A stretch of DNA of 64,000 bases from Spirosoma agri (lineage in GTDB: Bacteria > Bacteroidota > Bacteroidia > Cytophagales > Spirosomataceae). The stretch spans positions 744,001 through 808,000 of the forward strand of contig NZ_JAAGNZ010000002.1 in the NCBI RefSeq assembly GCF_010747415.1, read 5' to 3'. A model generated the notes under the pieces. That model was not told the origin of the DNA and did no database searches. It saw only the letters and a list, made by a program, of their open reading frames with translations. The position numbers and the translations under genes were made by a program. Of this stretch, positions 52,757-62,737 are shown piece by piece (positions within the stretch are counted from its first letter, which is position 1; each line of letters starts with the position of its first letter).

Positions 52757-53049
52757 TGGTCTGGAGATTCATCGGGTCACTTCTCATTAGATTAGTCTGT
52801 CCCGATATAGTTTATAAATAGCCTCTATGTGAGTTTGACTAGATTATATTTAAATAAATTACTATAACGAACTTTTATTCTGTAGTAAATGAATAGTAAA
52901 AAATATAATTGGCATTTTAACGGTTAAGGACGCCTGTTCTTACGTAATTTTATGTCTGGTTAAACGTTTCGCTCACCTCGTTCAACATCTTGACATCCCC
53001 GCGTTACGACTGACTGATACACACAAATTTCCTCTAAATCAACCACTCT
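52757..53049. other. Gene-free A/T-rich spacer before the M14 peptidase
   Basis: About 290 bases with no open frame of interest. The middle (52840-52930) is very A/T-rich and probably carries the promoter of the peptidase gene, but no TAnnTTTG element was found with confidence. Confidence 0.5.
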
Positions 53050-55863
53050 ATGATTCGTTACTTTTTACGGCCACTAGCCATGTTGCTGCTAAGCCTGAAC
53101 ATGGTTTGGGCGCAGATTCCAGCGCCTAAGCAGCATTTCGGCTTTACCATTGGCGATGACTATCAACTCGCTACCTACACGCAGACAGAAGCTTACTTCA
53201 GAAAGCTGGCGGCTACCTCTGACCGGGTTAAACTGGTCGATATCGGGCCAACGGAAGAAGGTCGTCGGCAGTTGATGCTCGTTGTATCGTCGCCCGCTAA
53301 CCTTAAGAAACTAAGCCGCTACAAGGAGATCTCCCAAAAGCTGGCCCGCGCCGAGAACATGAACGACGATCAGGCTCGTGCATTGGCAATGGAAGGGAAA
53401 GCCGTTGTCTGGATCGATGGCGGCTTGCACGCTACCGAAACCGTTGGCACGATGCAACTGATCGAAACCGCGTGGCAACTGGCGAGTCGCAAGGACCCCG
53501 AAACGATGCGCATCCTGAATGACGACATCATTCTGCTGACGCACGCCAATCCGGATGGGCAGGAGATTGTCACGAACTGGTACATGCGTGAAGCAACGCC
53601 CGAAAAACGGTCGCTCGACAATGTGCCGAGACTATACCAGAAATACATTGGCCACGACAACAACCGCGACTTCTTCATCATGAACATGAAAGAAACGCAG
53701 AATATCGGTCGTCAGTTATTTGTCGAGTGGATTCCGCAGATTATGTACAATCACCACCAGAGCGGTCCGGCCGGATCGGTGCTGGCTGGCCCTCCGTATC
53801 GTGACCCCTTCAACTACGTGTTTGATCCGCTCATGGTAACGGGTATCGATGCGCTGGGTGCGGCTATGATCAACCGACTGAATGCAGAGAACAAACCCGG
53901 ATTTACGCGTTTGAGTGGTTCTGTTTTCTCGACCTGGTATAACGGTGGCCTTCGCACCACAACGCACTTTCATAATATGATTGGTCTGCTGACCGAGATT
54001 ATCGGCGGCCCGACGCCCGAAGAGGTGCCATTGGTTCCTAAGCGGTTGATACCTAACGGTGCTACACCTTTTCCCGTGACTCCGCAAAAATGGCACTTCC
54101 GGCAGTCGATCGATTATTCGGTGTCGCTGAACTACGCCGTATTGGGGTATGCCGCCCGGTATCGCGACGAGGTGCTGTTCAATATCTATCGGATGGGAAA
54201 AAACTCCATCGAGCGCGGAAGCAAAGACACCTGGGCCTTGTCGCCCAAACGAATCGATGCGATCGCCGGTGCGTACGACGCTGACCCGAAGAAAGTCGTT
54301 TCGCCCACGAATGCGGCTCTGGCGCAGTATGGTTTCATTCCCAAAGGCGGTGGTATGCCAATGAAGTATTACGACACCATCATGAAAGCGCCCGTGTTGC
54401 GCGATCCGCGTGGATTTATCATTCCGGCCAACCAGGCCGATTTTGCAACGGCAGTGAAATTTGTCAATGCGTTGATCAAAACGGGGATTCAGGTGCAGCA
54501 GGCGACGGCTGACTTCACTGTTGCGGGTAAGACGTATCCCGCTGGCTCATACGTTGTCAAATCCGATCAGGCATTCCGTCCTCACCTGCTCGACATGTTC
54601 GAACCACAGGATCACCCCAACGATTTTCAGTATCCGGGCGGTCCGCCGGTTCGTCCGTACGACGCAGCTGGCTGGACGCTGGCCTACCTGATGAATGTTC
54701 AATTCGACCGGATTCTGGATGGGTTTGACGGGCCTTTCAAGAAACTGCCCATTGGCGAGCTTCAGGCCCCGCAAGGACACATTGCCGAAGCTTCTGGCGA
54801 AGGGTATCTGCTGAGCGCACGCGCCAATAATTCGTTTATTGCCGTCAATGATCTGCTGGCGTCGGGTGTTGAGGTCTATCGTTTACCAAATGGCACGGGT
54901 CTGAAATCGGCGGCTGAGTCCGGCACGTTTTTCGTTCCGGCTTCGGCGAAAGCAAAATCGTTACTCGACAAGTCGGCTAGAGAGCTTGGCATCGACGTGA
55001 CCAGTATCGCTAAACGCCCCACCACAACTATGGCAAAAGTAACGCCCATGCGCATTGCCTTGTGGGATACCTACGGTGGGTCAATGCCTTCCGGTTGGAT
55101 ACGCTGGATGATGGAGCAGTATCACTTTCCCATGAAAGTTGTTTATGCACAGGACATCGACGCGGGCGATCTTCGCAAGAAATTTGACGTGATCGTGTTC
55201 GTTACCCGCGCTATTCCGTCGATGAACAGCAAGGACGTCGATCTGTACAGCTTATTCGGAACGGAGCCCAAACCGGAAACGACTCCTGCCGAATACCAGC
55301 CCTGGTTGGGTAAGATTACCGCTACCAAGTCGATACCGCAATTGAAGACATTCATGGAAGCGGGCGGAACCGTCGTTACCATCGGCTCGAGTACCAATCT
55401 GGCTTATCATCTGAAACTTCCGGTTAAGAATGCGTTGACGGAAATGACAACGACGGGTCAGGAAAAGCCGCTGCCGGGTGAGAAATACTATATTCCAGGT
55501 AGCGTGTTGCAGATGACCGTTGACTCAACCCAACAGGCAACCTGGGGCTTACCCACGCTAACGGACGTCTATTTCGATGCCAGCCCGGTCTTTAAAGTAT
55601 CGCCGGATGCGATTGCTACGGGGAAAGTGAAACCCCTGGCCTGGTTCGCTACGGGTAAGCCACTGCGCAGTGGTTGGGCGTGGGGCCAGTCCTATTTGCA
55701 GGATGGTATTGCGGCCTTTATGGCACCCGTCGGGGCGGGGAAACTGTACGCCTTTGGTCCGGAGATTACCTTCCGGGCGCAGTCGCACGGAACGTTCAAA
55801 CTGCTGTTCAATCAGCTTTATTCGTCTGGTTCAGCAGCCGGCAGTGCTACAAATGGTAATTAA
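53050..55863 (+). CDS. Secreted M14-family zinc carboxypeptidase-like metallopeptidase
   Basis: Exported protein of 937 residues with signal peptide (ends NMVWAQ). The M14 zinc site is visible: His and Glu in GGLHATETVG and a His in IMYNHHQSGPAGS. Other landmarks are THANPDGQEIV and GHDNNRDFFIMN. The M14 domain takes about residues 30-420. The rest (residues 430-937) is unlike classical carboxypeptidases and contains a GATase-like stretch (IALWDTYGGSMPSGWIRWM, then FDVIVFVTRAI), with VTIGSSTNLAYHL later. The role is inferred as periplasmic or surface peptide degradation. It is convergent with a SusC-SusD pair. Confidence 0.88.
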   Translation: MIRYFLRPLAMLLLSLNMVWAQIPAPKQHFGFTIGDDYQLATYTQTEAYFRKLAATSDRVKLVDIGPTEEGRRQLMLVVSSPANLKKLSRYKEISQKLARAENMNDDQARALAMEGKAVVWIDGGLHATETVGTMQLIETAWQLASRKDPETMRILNDDIILLTHANPDGQEIVTNWYMREATPEKRSLDNVPRLYQKYIGHDNNRDFFIMNMKETQNIGRQLFVEWIPQIMYNHHQSGPAGSVLAGPPYRDPFNYVFDPLMVTGIDALGAAMINRLNAENKPGFTRLSGSVFSTWYNGGLRTTTHFHNMIGLLTEIIGGPTPEEVPLVPKRLIPNGATPFPVTPQKWHFRQSIDYSVSLNYAVLGYAARYRDEVLFNIYRMGKNSIERGSKDTWALSPKRIDAIAGAYDADPKKVVSPTNAALAQYGFIPKGGGMPMKYYDTIMKAPVLRDPRGFIIPANQADFATAVKFVNALIKTGIQVQQATADFTVAGKTYPAGSYVVKSDQAFRPHLLDMFEPQDHPNDFQYPGGPPVRPYDAAGWTLAYLMNVQFDRILDGFDGPFKKLPIGELQAPQGHIAEASGEGYLLSARANNSFIAVNDLLASGVEVYRLPNGTGLKSAAESGTFFVPASAKAKSLLDKSARELGIDVTSIAKRPTTTMAKVTPMRIALWDTYGGSMPSGWIRWMMEQYHFPMKVVYAQDIDAGDLRKKFDVIVFVTRAIPSMNSKDVDLYSLFGTEPKPETTPAEYQPWLGKITATKSIPQLKTFMEAGGTVVTIGSSTNLAYHLKLPVKNALTEMTTTGQEKPLPGEKYYIPGSVLQMTVDSTQQATWGLPTLTDVYFDASPVFKVSPDAIATGKVKPLAWFATGKPLRSGWAWGQSYLQDGIAAFMAPVGAGKLYAFGPEITFRAQSHGTFKLLFNQLYSSGSAAGSATNGN

Positions 55864-55901
55864 CGCGTTGTTGACCACTGACGCACAATAAGCGTGTACA
55901 A

Positions 55902-55939
55902 AAACGGGGTGCCAGGCTTGAGAACCTGGCACCCCGTTT
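55902..55939. terminator. Bidirectional hairpin terminator between peptidase and susD
   Basis: Arms 55902-55916 and 55925-55939 (15 bases) are perfectly complementary with an 8-base loop. Outer A/T pairs supply short T-runs on each strand. Confidence 0.8.
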
Positions 55940-55964
55940 CATTTACTGGTACTAGCCGTGCTGC

Positions 55965-57317
55965 TTAATTGTAGCCCGGATTCTGAACCAGATTTTTGTT
56001 CGTGTCAATTTCCCGTTGGGGAATGGGCAGAACCAGGTTGTTCGCGTTGTAAGCTACCGTACCAACTGTGCCTGCCGTGCGCTTAATATCGGCCAGCTGC
56101 TGGCCTTCGAAAGCCAGCTCAAGCCGGCGTTCGAGCAAAATAGCTGCTAGGTCAACTGTCGTCAACGCAGTAGCTTTGGCGCGGTTACGGATCAGGTTAA
56201 CATCGGCTAACGGCGTTGCGCCGACAGCCGTATTCAGACGCAGGTTCGTTTCGGCCCGTACCAGATACATTTCCGCCAGCCGCACGACCGGAACGTCGCC
56301 ATACTGATCGTTGAACTTACTGGTGAACGTGTTCTGACCCGCCGTGTTGAAGAACGTACCCCGTACATCGCCAGTCGCGTAGAGCTGCCGGAACTTGGTT
56401 TGTACCCGCACGTCACCCCGGCCCTGATTCAGCGAGGACGCGTAGAACGTGTTCAGGTCGTTGGCTCCATCCTGGTCGGTAACGATGATTTTGAAGATGA
56501 TCTCCGAGGCATTCGTTGCATCTTTAAACACATCCGCAAAGTCGCTCACTAGGCTGTAGGTCCCTGACGTAATCACCCGATTCGCGGCATCGCGGGCCGC
56601 TGCGAAGTTCTGCTGTTGGAGATAAACGCGGGCAAGAATGGCCGCAGCCGCTCCTTTGGTTGCGAACCCGTTTCCGCCCGACTGGGTGGCGGGCAACAGA
56701 CTTTCGGCTTTTGTTAAGTCATTCAGTACTTGCGTATACACTTCGGCCACTGTATTCCGGGCGCGGTAGTCCGCATCAGTAACCGACGTGGTTGGCGTGA
56801 GTACCAGCGGAACGCCGGGATTGGCCGTTGGCGTACCATCGTTCCAGCTCTTGCTAAACGCTTTAACCAGTTCAAAATACAAAGCACCTCTGATAAAGAG
56901 GGCTTGCCCTTCGATCGAACCGCGATTGGCTTCGCTAACTTTGGTCAGGGCTGACAAAACACTGTTGGTCCGGTTGATCGCGTTGTAGCCATCCAGCCAA
57001 AAATCCCGCGTAACGGTATTGGACGTTGTAACTGTTTTGCGCCAGATCTCATCGATCGTCGCATACGTACCCGCAAAAACAACATCCCGGTTGTCGCCGG
57101 TTAAGTCGCCAATGTATTGAATACCACCGCCGTATAGGTTAACATCGCTCAGGCCATCGTAAGCACCGGTCAGCGTTATCTGTACGTCCTGTTCGGTGTT
57201 CAACGCCTGACTCTGCTCGATGCTCTGCGTCGGTTCAACGTTCAGTCGGTTGTCGCAGGCTGTAACGAACAACCCGAAGACACCGACGAATAACCACTGT
57301 TTTATGGATGAATTCAT
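55965..57317 (-). CDS. SusD/RagB-family nutrient-binding lipoprotein
   Basis: Surface lipoprotein of 450 residues, at the short end of the SusD family. The lipobox is GLFVTACDNRLNVEP, with Cys20 or 21 lipidated. SusD features are ALFIRGALYFELVKAFSK, AAILARVYLQQQNFAAAR and RRLELAFEGQQLADIKRT. It ends VQNPGYN. The susC gene is 44 bases upstream. Short length suggests a peptide or small-glycan ligand rather than a large polysaccharide (inference). Confidence 0.93.
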   Translation of the reverse strand: MNSSIKQWLFVGVFGLFVTACDNRLNVEPTQSIEQSQALNTEQDVQITLTGAYDGLSDVNLYGGGIQYIGDLTGDNRDVVFAGTYATIDEIWRKTVTTSNTVTRDFWLDGYNAINRTNSVLSALTKVSEANRGSIEGQALFIRGALYFELVKAFSKSWNDGTPTANPGVPLVLTPTTSVTDADYRARNTVAEVYTQVLNDLTKAESLLPATQSGGNGFATKGAAAAILARVYLQQQNFAAARDAANRVITSGTYSLVSDFADVFKDATNASEIIFKIIVTDQDGANDLNTFYASSLNQGRGDVRVQTKFRQLYATGDVRGTFFNTAGQNTFTSKFNDQYGDVPVVRLAEMYLVRAETNLRLNTAVGATPLADVNLIRNRAKATALTTVDLAAILLERRLELAFEGQQLADIKRTAGTVGTVAYNANNLVLPIPQREIDTNKNLVQNPGYN

Positions 57318-57361
57318 ACTAAAATTTCGTTTTTGAAAAGTTCAGTTGTAACGTGTCTGGG

Positions 57362-60300
57362 TTAGAAACCGATGTTGATGCCGCCGGTGATCGTCCGCGC
57401 CTGTGGAGCCGTGTAGAAATCATAACCCTGCGCAATGTTCGAAACAATGTAATCGGCATTCACCTCGGGGTCCCAGCCTTTGTAGCCCGTGAAGGTGAGC
57501 AGGTTCTGACCCGTTACGAAAAAGCGAACCGTATTCAGTTTCAGACGGTTGATTAGCGTTTTGGGCAAGTTGTACGACAAGGTAGCCGTGCGTAGCCGGA
57601 CAAACGTTCCATCGTAGATGAAGCGGCTCGACGACTGGGCACCGTTGTTATAATACAGCCGGGCTTCCGGGATGTTCGTGTTTGTATTCTGTGGGGTCCA
57701 GGCGGCCAACTGATCGACGGTCTGATTATCTTCAAAACGGCCATTTGCTGATGAGTAGCGACCCACGCCGTAGAAATTGAGCTTGTTGCCAAACACCCCG
57801 TTGAACAATACGCTTAGGGTAATTCCCTTGTAGCTGAACGTGTTGGTGATGCCACCCGTCCATTTCGGTAGTGGACTGCCAACTACGACGCGCTGGGCCT
57901 GGCTGTATGTACTCGTCGTCGAGCGATCCAGCGAGCCATCGGTGTTCGTCGAATTCTTATACCAAAGCGCATTGCCATTGGCCGGATCGACGCCCGCGTA
58001 TTCCTGCGTAAAAAATGCGCCAAGTGGCTGTCCTTCAACGGCTCGGCTCATGGCATTGATACCGCCTTCGATGATTTGCCCTTGTAGATTAGTGATCTTG
58101 TTCCGGTTCGCGGCTGCGTTGAAGCTCGTTGTCCAGCGGAACGCACCGGTGAGGTTTTCCGTGTTTAGCACAAACTCGAACCCTTTGTTTTCCAGACTAC
58201 CAACGTTTCTGAACTGTGTCGAAAAACCGGTGGTGCCCGGCACGTTCACGTTTAGCAGCAACCCAGACGTTTGTTTGTTGTAGTAGTCGATTTCGCCGTT
58301 GATGCGGTTGTTGAGAATGCCAAAATCGATACCAATATCGAACTGGTCGGTAGTTTCCCATTTCAGGTCTGGATTGGCGAGTTGCGATGGTCGCTGACCC
58401 GGTAGTGTACCGTAGCTGGCATCACCTGTGAACAGACCCAATTGCGGGAAGTTCAGGATTTCAGCGTTACCCGTACGCCCATAACTTGACCGGAGCTTCA
58501 GAAAGCTGATGGTATTGTTATTCTTTAGGAAACCTTCTTCCGACAATACCCAGCCTGCAGAGACCGCCGGGAAAAAACCGTACCGGCTGTTACGACCGAA
58601 GCGTGACGAGCCATCGATACGGGCACTTACACCCAGCAGATACCGGTCCGAAAATTTGTAGTTAGCCCGCGCAAAGTACGACAGGAAGCGGAAGTCGGTT
58701 TGGGTTGAGCTACCATCCGTTTTGCGGGCCGCACTGATGATCTGGCGATACGCATCCGATGGAAAGTCCCGGCCTTCGGTGAAATTCGTTTTCTGCTGCG
58801 ACTGCTGATACGACATCCCCAGCGTAGCATCGACGGCGTGTTTACCGAAGAGGGTGGCATACGAGAAGAAGTTGTTGGTTGTGTAGTTCTCGACGCGCAC
58901 AAAGCGATTCTGACCAATACCCTGCGGAGCGCTGAAGTTGCGTTGCGTTTTACTGTTGTAGTACAGCTCTTCCTGCTGATTCAGCACGTCCAGACCAAAT
59001 TCGGTGCGGAAACTGAGCCCTTTGGCAATCTGTAACTGACCGTATACGTTGCTGATATTCCGGTAAACAGTCGTGTTGAAATAGGCATTGCCCTGGTTGA
59101 TCAACGGGTTGTAATAAACCGGGATGCTCAGATCGCCAGGCGGAGTTCCGACCGGAAGGCCCGTGGTCGGGTCCGTAGCAGGCGTCATTGGTGGAAGCGC
59201 GACCATCTGCATTGGATTATCGAACTGATTATCCGCCGAAAGACGCTGATTGAATGTACGGGTCAGGCCAATGTTGAAGCCTGCGCGGAAGCGATCCGAC
59301 ACTTGATGGTCGAGGTTCAGACGACCCGAATAGCGTTGCAGTGCGTTGCCGATCAGAATACCTTTTTGATCCAGTAACTGACCCGACAGATAGAACGTCG
59401 TTTTCTCGTTACCGCCGTTTATGTTCAAATCGTATTGCTGGTACGGGGCATCCTGATACGCCAGATCCCCCCAGTTGGTGCTTGCCTGATTGGCTGTTCC
59501 ATACGTGCCCAGCCCCTGCGTTTCGTAGAAGCTTTTCATGTAGGACGAATTGGAAGCAGGATCGCTGGGGTCAAACCCATCGAGACGGTCAGCATTGGCC
59601 GCGGCCTGGTTGTAAAAATTGACGTACTGCTCGGTGTTCAGGAATTGAAGCTTTTTAGTGGGTTTGCTCGATCCGTACTGCGCACCAAAATTGATGTTGG
59701 TCCGACCGGCTTTTCCGCGCTTGGTCGTGATCAGTACAACACCGTTTGCCGCCCGCGCCCCATAAATAGCACCGGCTGATGCATCCTTTAAAATATCGAC
59801 CGACTCAATATCCTGCGGGTTTATATCGGCCAGTGGGTTCGTAGATGCACTGTTGAAACTCAAATTATCGGTGGTAACGGGTGTGCCATCGACAATGTAG
59901 AGCGGCTGGTTGGAGGCTGATACCGACGATTGACCCCGCACGCGCACCTGAATGCCCTGACCCAGCTTACCCGAACCAGCATTGATCTGAACGCCAGCGG
60001 CTTTTCCCTGAAGGGCCTGATCAAAGGTAGTAACGGGCTGATCCTGAATGTCGCTTGCTTTTACTTTGGCAATATTGCCCGTCAGGTCGCGCTTGATCTG
60101 CTGGCCGTAGCCCGTAACAACAATCTCATTCAGATTCCGCACATCTGACTTCAGCTGTACGTTGATCACCGACCGGTTATTGACACGTTCTTCGATGGTT
60201 GTGAAGCCAATGAAGCTATAAACGAGTGTGACATCGCCATCAACCGATAGACGGTAGTTGCCCGATGCATCCGTCAAGGTCCCCTGCGACCGGCCCTTGA

Positions 60301-60433
60301 CACTAATTGATACGCCTGGTAGACCGGCACCATCGTCGGATGACGTGACCTTACCCGAAACGGCCTGCCCCTGTGCATAACTCCCCCAAACTGTAACGAG
60401 TAGCAGGCAGCTAAGTAGTAAGAGTTTACTCAT
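57362..60433 (-). CDS. SusC/RagA-family TonB-linked outer-membrane transporter
   Basis: TonB-dependent channel of 1023 residues. The signal peptide ends SYAQG; the carboxypeptidase-regulatory-like domain has VSGKVTSSDDGAGLPGVSI. The SusC signature is NEIVVTGYGQQIKRDLTGN, with IQVRVRGQSSVSASNQPLY and ASAGAIYGARAANGVVLITT. The barrel ends GGINIGF. It forms the import complex with the SusD gene behind it. The neighbouring M14 peptidase suggests peptide substrates, as for RagAB; this is inference. Confidence 0.95.
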   Translation of the reverse strand: MSKLLLLSCLLLVTVWGSYAQGQAVSGKVTSSDDGAGLPGVSISVKGRSQGTLTDASGNYRLSVDGDVTLVYSFIGFTTIEERVNNRSVINVQLKSDVRNLNEIVVTGYGQQIKRDLTGNIAKVKASDIQDQPVTTFDQALQGKAAGVQINAGSGKLGQGIQVRVRGQSSVSASNQPLYIVDGTPVTTDNLSFNSASTNPLADINPQDIESVDILKDASAGAIYGARAANGVVLITTKRGKAGRTNINFGAQYGSSKPTKKLQFLNTEQYVNFYNQAAANADRLDGFDPSDPASNSSYMKSFYETQGLGTYGTANQASTNWGDLAYQDAPYQQYDLNINGGNEKTTFYLSGQLLDQKGILIGNALQRYSGRLNLDHQVSDRFRAGFNIGLTRTFNQRLSADNQFDNPMQMVALPPMTPATDPTTGLPVGTPPGDLSIPVYYNPLINQGNAYFNTTVYRNISNVYGQLQIAKGLSFRTEFGLDVLNQQEELYYNSKTQRNFSAPQGIGQNRFVRVENYTTNNFFSYATLFGKHAVDATLGMSYQQSQQKTNFTEGRDFPSDAYRQIISAARKTDGSSTQTDFRFLSYFARANYKFSDRYLLGVSARIDGSSRFGRNSRYGFFPAVSAGWVLSEEGFLKNNNTISFLKLRSSYGRTGNAEILNFPQLGLFTGDASYGTLPGQRPSQLANPDLKWETTDQFDIGIDFGILNNRINGEIDYYNKQTSGLLLNVNVPGTTGFSTQFRNVGSLENKGFEFVLNTENLTGAFRWTTSFNAAANRNKITNLQGQIIEGGINAMSRAVEGQPLGAFFTQEYAGVDPANGNALWYKNSTNTDGSLDRSTTSTYSQAQRVVVGSPLPKWTGGITNTFSYKGITLSVLFNGVFGNKLNFYGVGRYSSANGRFEDNQTVDQLAAWTPQNTNTNIPEARLYYNNGAQSSSRFIYDGTFVRLRTATLSYNLPKTLINRLKLNTVRFFVTGQNLLTFTGYKGWDPEVNADYIVSNIAQGYDFYTAPQARTITGGINIGF

Positions 60434-60730
60434 GTTACTAAAAATGAAAGGTGAAAAGAATTGTAAAAGTACAATGAAATGGTGATTAATAGAAGAAAAC
60501 TCACATAATGAAGAATAGGTATAGATAAAGAATCAAAATATTGATCGGAGAATTGGTTATTCTATAGAATAAAATATGTCTTATTGGGAAATAATGGTAT
60601 AAAATAAATATATCTTGTTTTGTTTATATAAATTGTTCAGGGGATATATTCCGGACTTGAAAAATTAAACCATAAACTACTCGACCTAGTCAAACGTTTA
60701 TCAAGGAGCAACTCCCTCAAAACAACACTT
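60434..60730. other. A/T-rich divergent promoter region
   Basis: The 297 bases between susC and the OmpA-family gene are strongly A/T-rich, especially 60480-60640. TACTTTTA on the minus strand near 60467 is a relaxed -7 element for susC. No gene is seen. Confidence 0.5.
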
Positions 60731-62029
60731 ATGAACCGCCTAATATTTCTGTTCTTCGTTCTGCTACTGACCACATCAGGGCTGCGGGCGCAGGTGCAGT
60801 ACGCAACCGAGTCCCCACGCGTCGATGACGTAAACGACCGCGATGTAACGATTCAGCGCGTTGAGCTGACGGCGCAGTACACGATCATATACATGAAATT
60901 TGAATCCAGCGAGCGTCGGTCATCAAACCGGGGGTGGCCTTTCTCGGTCCCACTGCCGAATGGTCGGGGTAGGCAGCTGGAAAGTCCCAATACCAGTAAC
61001 ATCGGCTTTCAGCCAACGGCGCGTCTATATGTGAACGAGGGCGAACGTTCGTACAAACTGATCCGGGCCGAAAATATACCGGCTGAAACCCGTCGCCCCG
61101 TTGCTCCCGGCGAACGGGTTGATTTTGTCGCCTATTTTGAGCGAGTCGATCCGGGTTATACGACGTTCGATCTGTTTGAGTGTAGAGACGGCGGTGGCTA
61201 CGTCTGCTTCAATTTCTGGGGAGTGCACATCATCAATCCGCTGAAAAAAACCTATTCGCAGCAGAAGCCTAAAGTGCCGGTTCAGCCCAGAGTGCAGCAA
61301 CCGCGCTATCAGCCTCGTACTACGCCAGGAGCTGGAACACCGGGGGCTGGAGTTCCGAATTCGACACCTCCGACGACGCAGCCTCAACCGCAAGCAACCC
61401 CGTCGAGCGTGGCGATTAATGGAGTGACGCGCGATGCAAAAACAAAAGGGTTGATGGCGGCAACGGTTAGTTACCGACTGATATCCGCAGCCGAATCAGC
61501 GGGCGATGGTCGAATTGATTCGGTTCGCAGTAATCGGGCCACGGGTGCTTATACCATACCGGTTGATCGGCGTGGTGTATACGTCATCACGGCTTCGGCA
61601 AAAGGGTACTTCACCAAGAGCGATACATTAGCGACGAACCGCACGAACGTCAACCTCGATTTCGATCTGGTGCCTATTGTGGCGGGTGCCACGATCACGC
61701 TAAAGAACATCTACTTCAACGCATCGGAGTTTGATCTGAAGCCCGAATCGTACCCCGAACTGGACCGGCTCGCCATTGTCATGCAGGAAAATCCGACCAT
61801 GACGATCCGACTGGAAGGGCATACTGATACCGTTGGTGATTTTGACGCCAACGTCGAACTGTCCCGGAATCGGGTCAACGAAGTAAAGCGTTATCTGGTT
61901 GCGAAAGGCATTAGTGCGGGCCGGATCGACACGGTAGGCTATGGCCCCTCACGTCCTATTAATAAGAACAAAAGCCTGAAAGAGCGGCCCGAAAACCGGC
62001 GGGTGGAAATGGCCATTATAAAGGTATAA
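60731..62029 (+). CDS. OmpA-family outer-membrane/peptidoglycan-binding protein
   Basis: Exported protein of 432 residues. Signal peptide ends GLRAQ. A beta domain of unknown type spans about residues 22-175, then a Pro/Thr/Gln-rich linker (about 178-232), a carboxypeptidase-regulatory-like domain (SVAINGVTRDAKTKGLMAAT, about 230-320), and an OmpA C-terminal domain. The last has ITLKNIYFNASEFDLKPES, RLEGHTDTVGDFDANVELS and ERPENRRVEMAI. It binds peptidoglycan non-covalently and anchors the outer membrane. Domain order is common in Bacteroidota. Confidence 0.9.
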   Translation: MNRLIFLFFVLLLTTSGLRAQVQYATESPRVDDVNDRDVTIQRVELTAQYTIIYMKFESSERRSSNRGWPFSVPLPNGRGRQLESPNTSNIGFQPTARLYVNEGERSYKLIRAENIPAETRRPVAPGERVDFVAYFERVDPGYTTFDLFECRDGGGYVCFNFWGVHIINPLKKTYSQQKPKVPVQPRVQQPRYQPRTTPGAGTPGAGVPNSTPPTTQPQPQATPSSVAINGVTRDAKTKGLMAATVSYRLISAAESAGDGRIDSVRSNRATGAYTIPVDRRGVYVITASAKGYFTKSDTLATNRTNVNLDFDLVPIVAGATITLKNIYFNASEFDLKPESYPELDRLAIVMQENPTMTIRLEGHTDTVGDFDANVELSRNRVNEVKRYLVAKGISAGRIDTVGYGPSRPINKNKSLKERPENRRVEMAIIKV

Positions 62030-62062
62030 AAACCCTGACGATCCGTTTCGGGTTTCCTGTCT

Positions 62063-62725
62063 ATGAAACCCGACTTTGATCTTAATGTTGCCTTAACGCG
62101 AATCGAAGAAGCCGTTCGGTCGTATCCGAAAGCGGCCATGTTCGACCTGGCCGAACGGGGCTACAACACTGTATTTGAGCAGCTAATCTCCTGTATCATA
62201 TCCATTCGTACGCTCGATGAAACGACGATACCGGTCTCATTACGCCTGTTCGAAGTGGCCCGAACACCCGAACAACTGTTGGCGCTCGACATGCCGACGC
62301 TGACCGACTTGCTGTTTGGTACGACCTATCCAGAACAGAAAGCCTACACCATGCATGGCATTGCCGACCGGGTTATCAATGAATTTGGTGGTCAGTTGCC
62401 CGCCGATTTTGCCACGCTGACGTCACTGAAAGGCGTGGGACCGAAATGCGCCAATCTGACCCTGGGTGTTGCTACTGGACAGGCCGCGATCAGCGTCGAT
62501 GTGCACGTTCATCGGGTCGTAAACCGGTGGGGGTACGTACGAACCAAACAGCCGGAGCAAACATTGAAAGCGCTGGAAGCGTTGGTTCCCCACGATCAAT
62601 GGGTCAATATCAATCGCTTACTTATGCCCTTCGGTAAGCACATCTGTACGGGTACGCTGCCTCGCTGTTCAACCTGCCCGGTGCTGGACTGGTGTGAGCA
62701 GGTGGGCGTGGAACGGCACCGGTAA
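62063..62725 (+). CDS. nth: Endonuclease III (DNA glycosylase/AP lyase)
   Basis: Base-excision-repair enzyme of 220 residues that removes oxidised pyrimidines. The helix-hairpin-helix motif LKGVGPKCANLTLGV contains the catalytic Lys; the catalytic Asp lies in ISVDVHVHRV. The [4Fe-4S] cluster Cys have the canonical spacing C-x6-C-x2-C-x5-C in the CTGTLPRCSTC segment and LDWC. The size is usual. It is close behind the OmpA-family gene (33 bases) and convergent with the next gene by 12 bases. Confidence 0.93.
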   Translation: MKPDFDLNVALTRIEEAVRSYPKAAMFDLAERGYNTVFEQLISCIISIRTLDETTIPVSLRLFEVARTPEQLLALDMPTLTDLLFGTTYPEQKAYTMHGIADRVINEFGGQLPADFATLTSLKGVGPKCANLTLGVATGQAAISVDVHVHRVVNRWGYVRTKQPEQTLKALEALVPHDQWVNINRLLMPFGKHICTGTLPRCSTCPVLDWCEQVGVERHR

Positions 62726-62737
62726 GCGACGAGCTGG

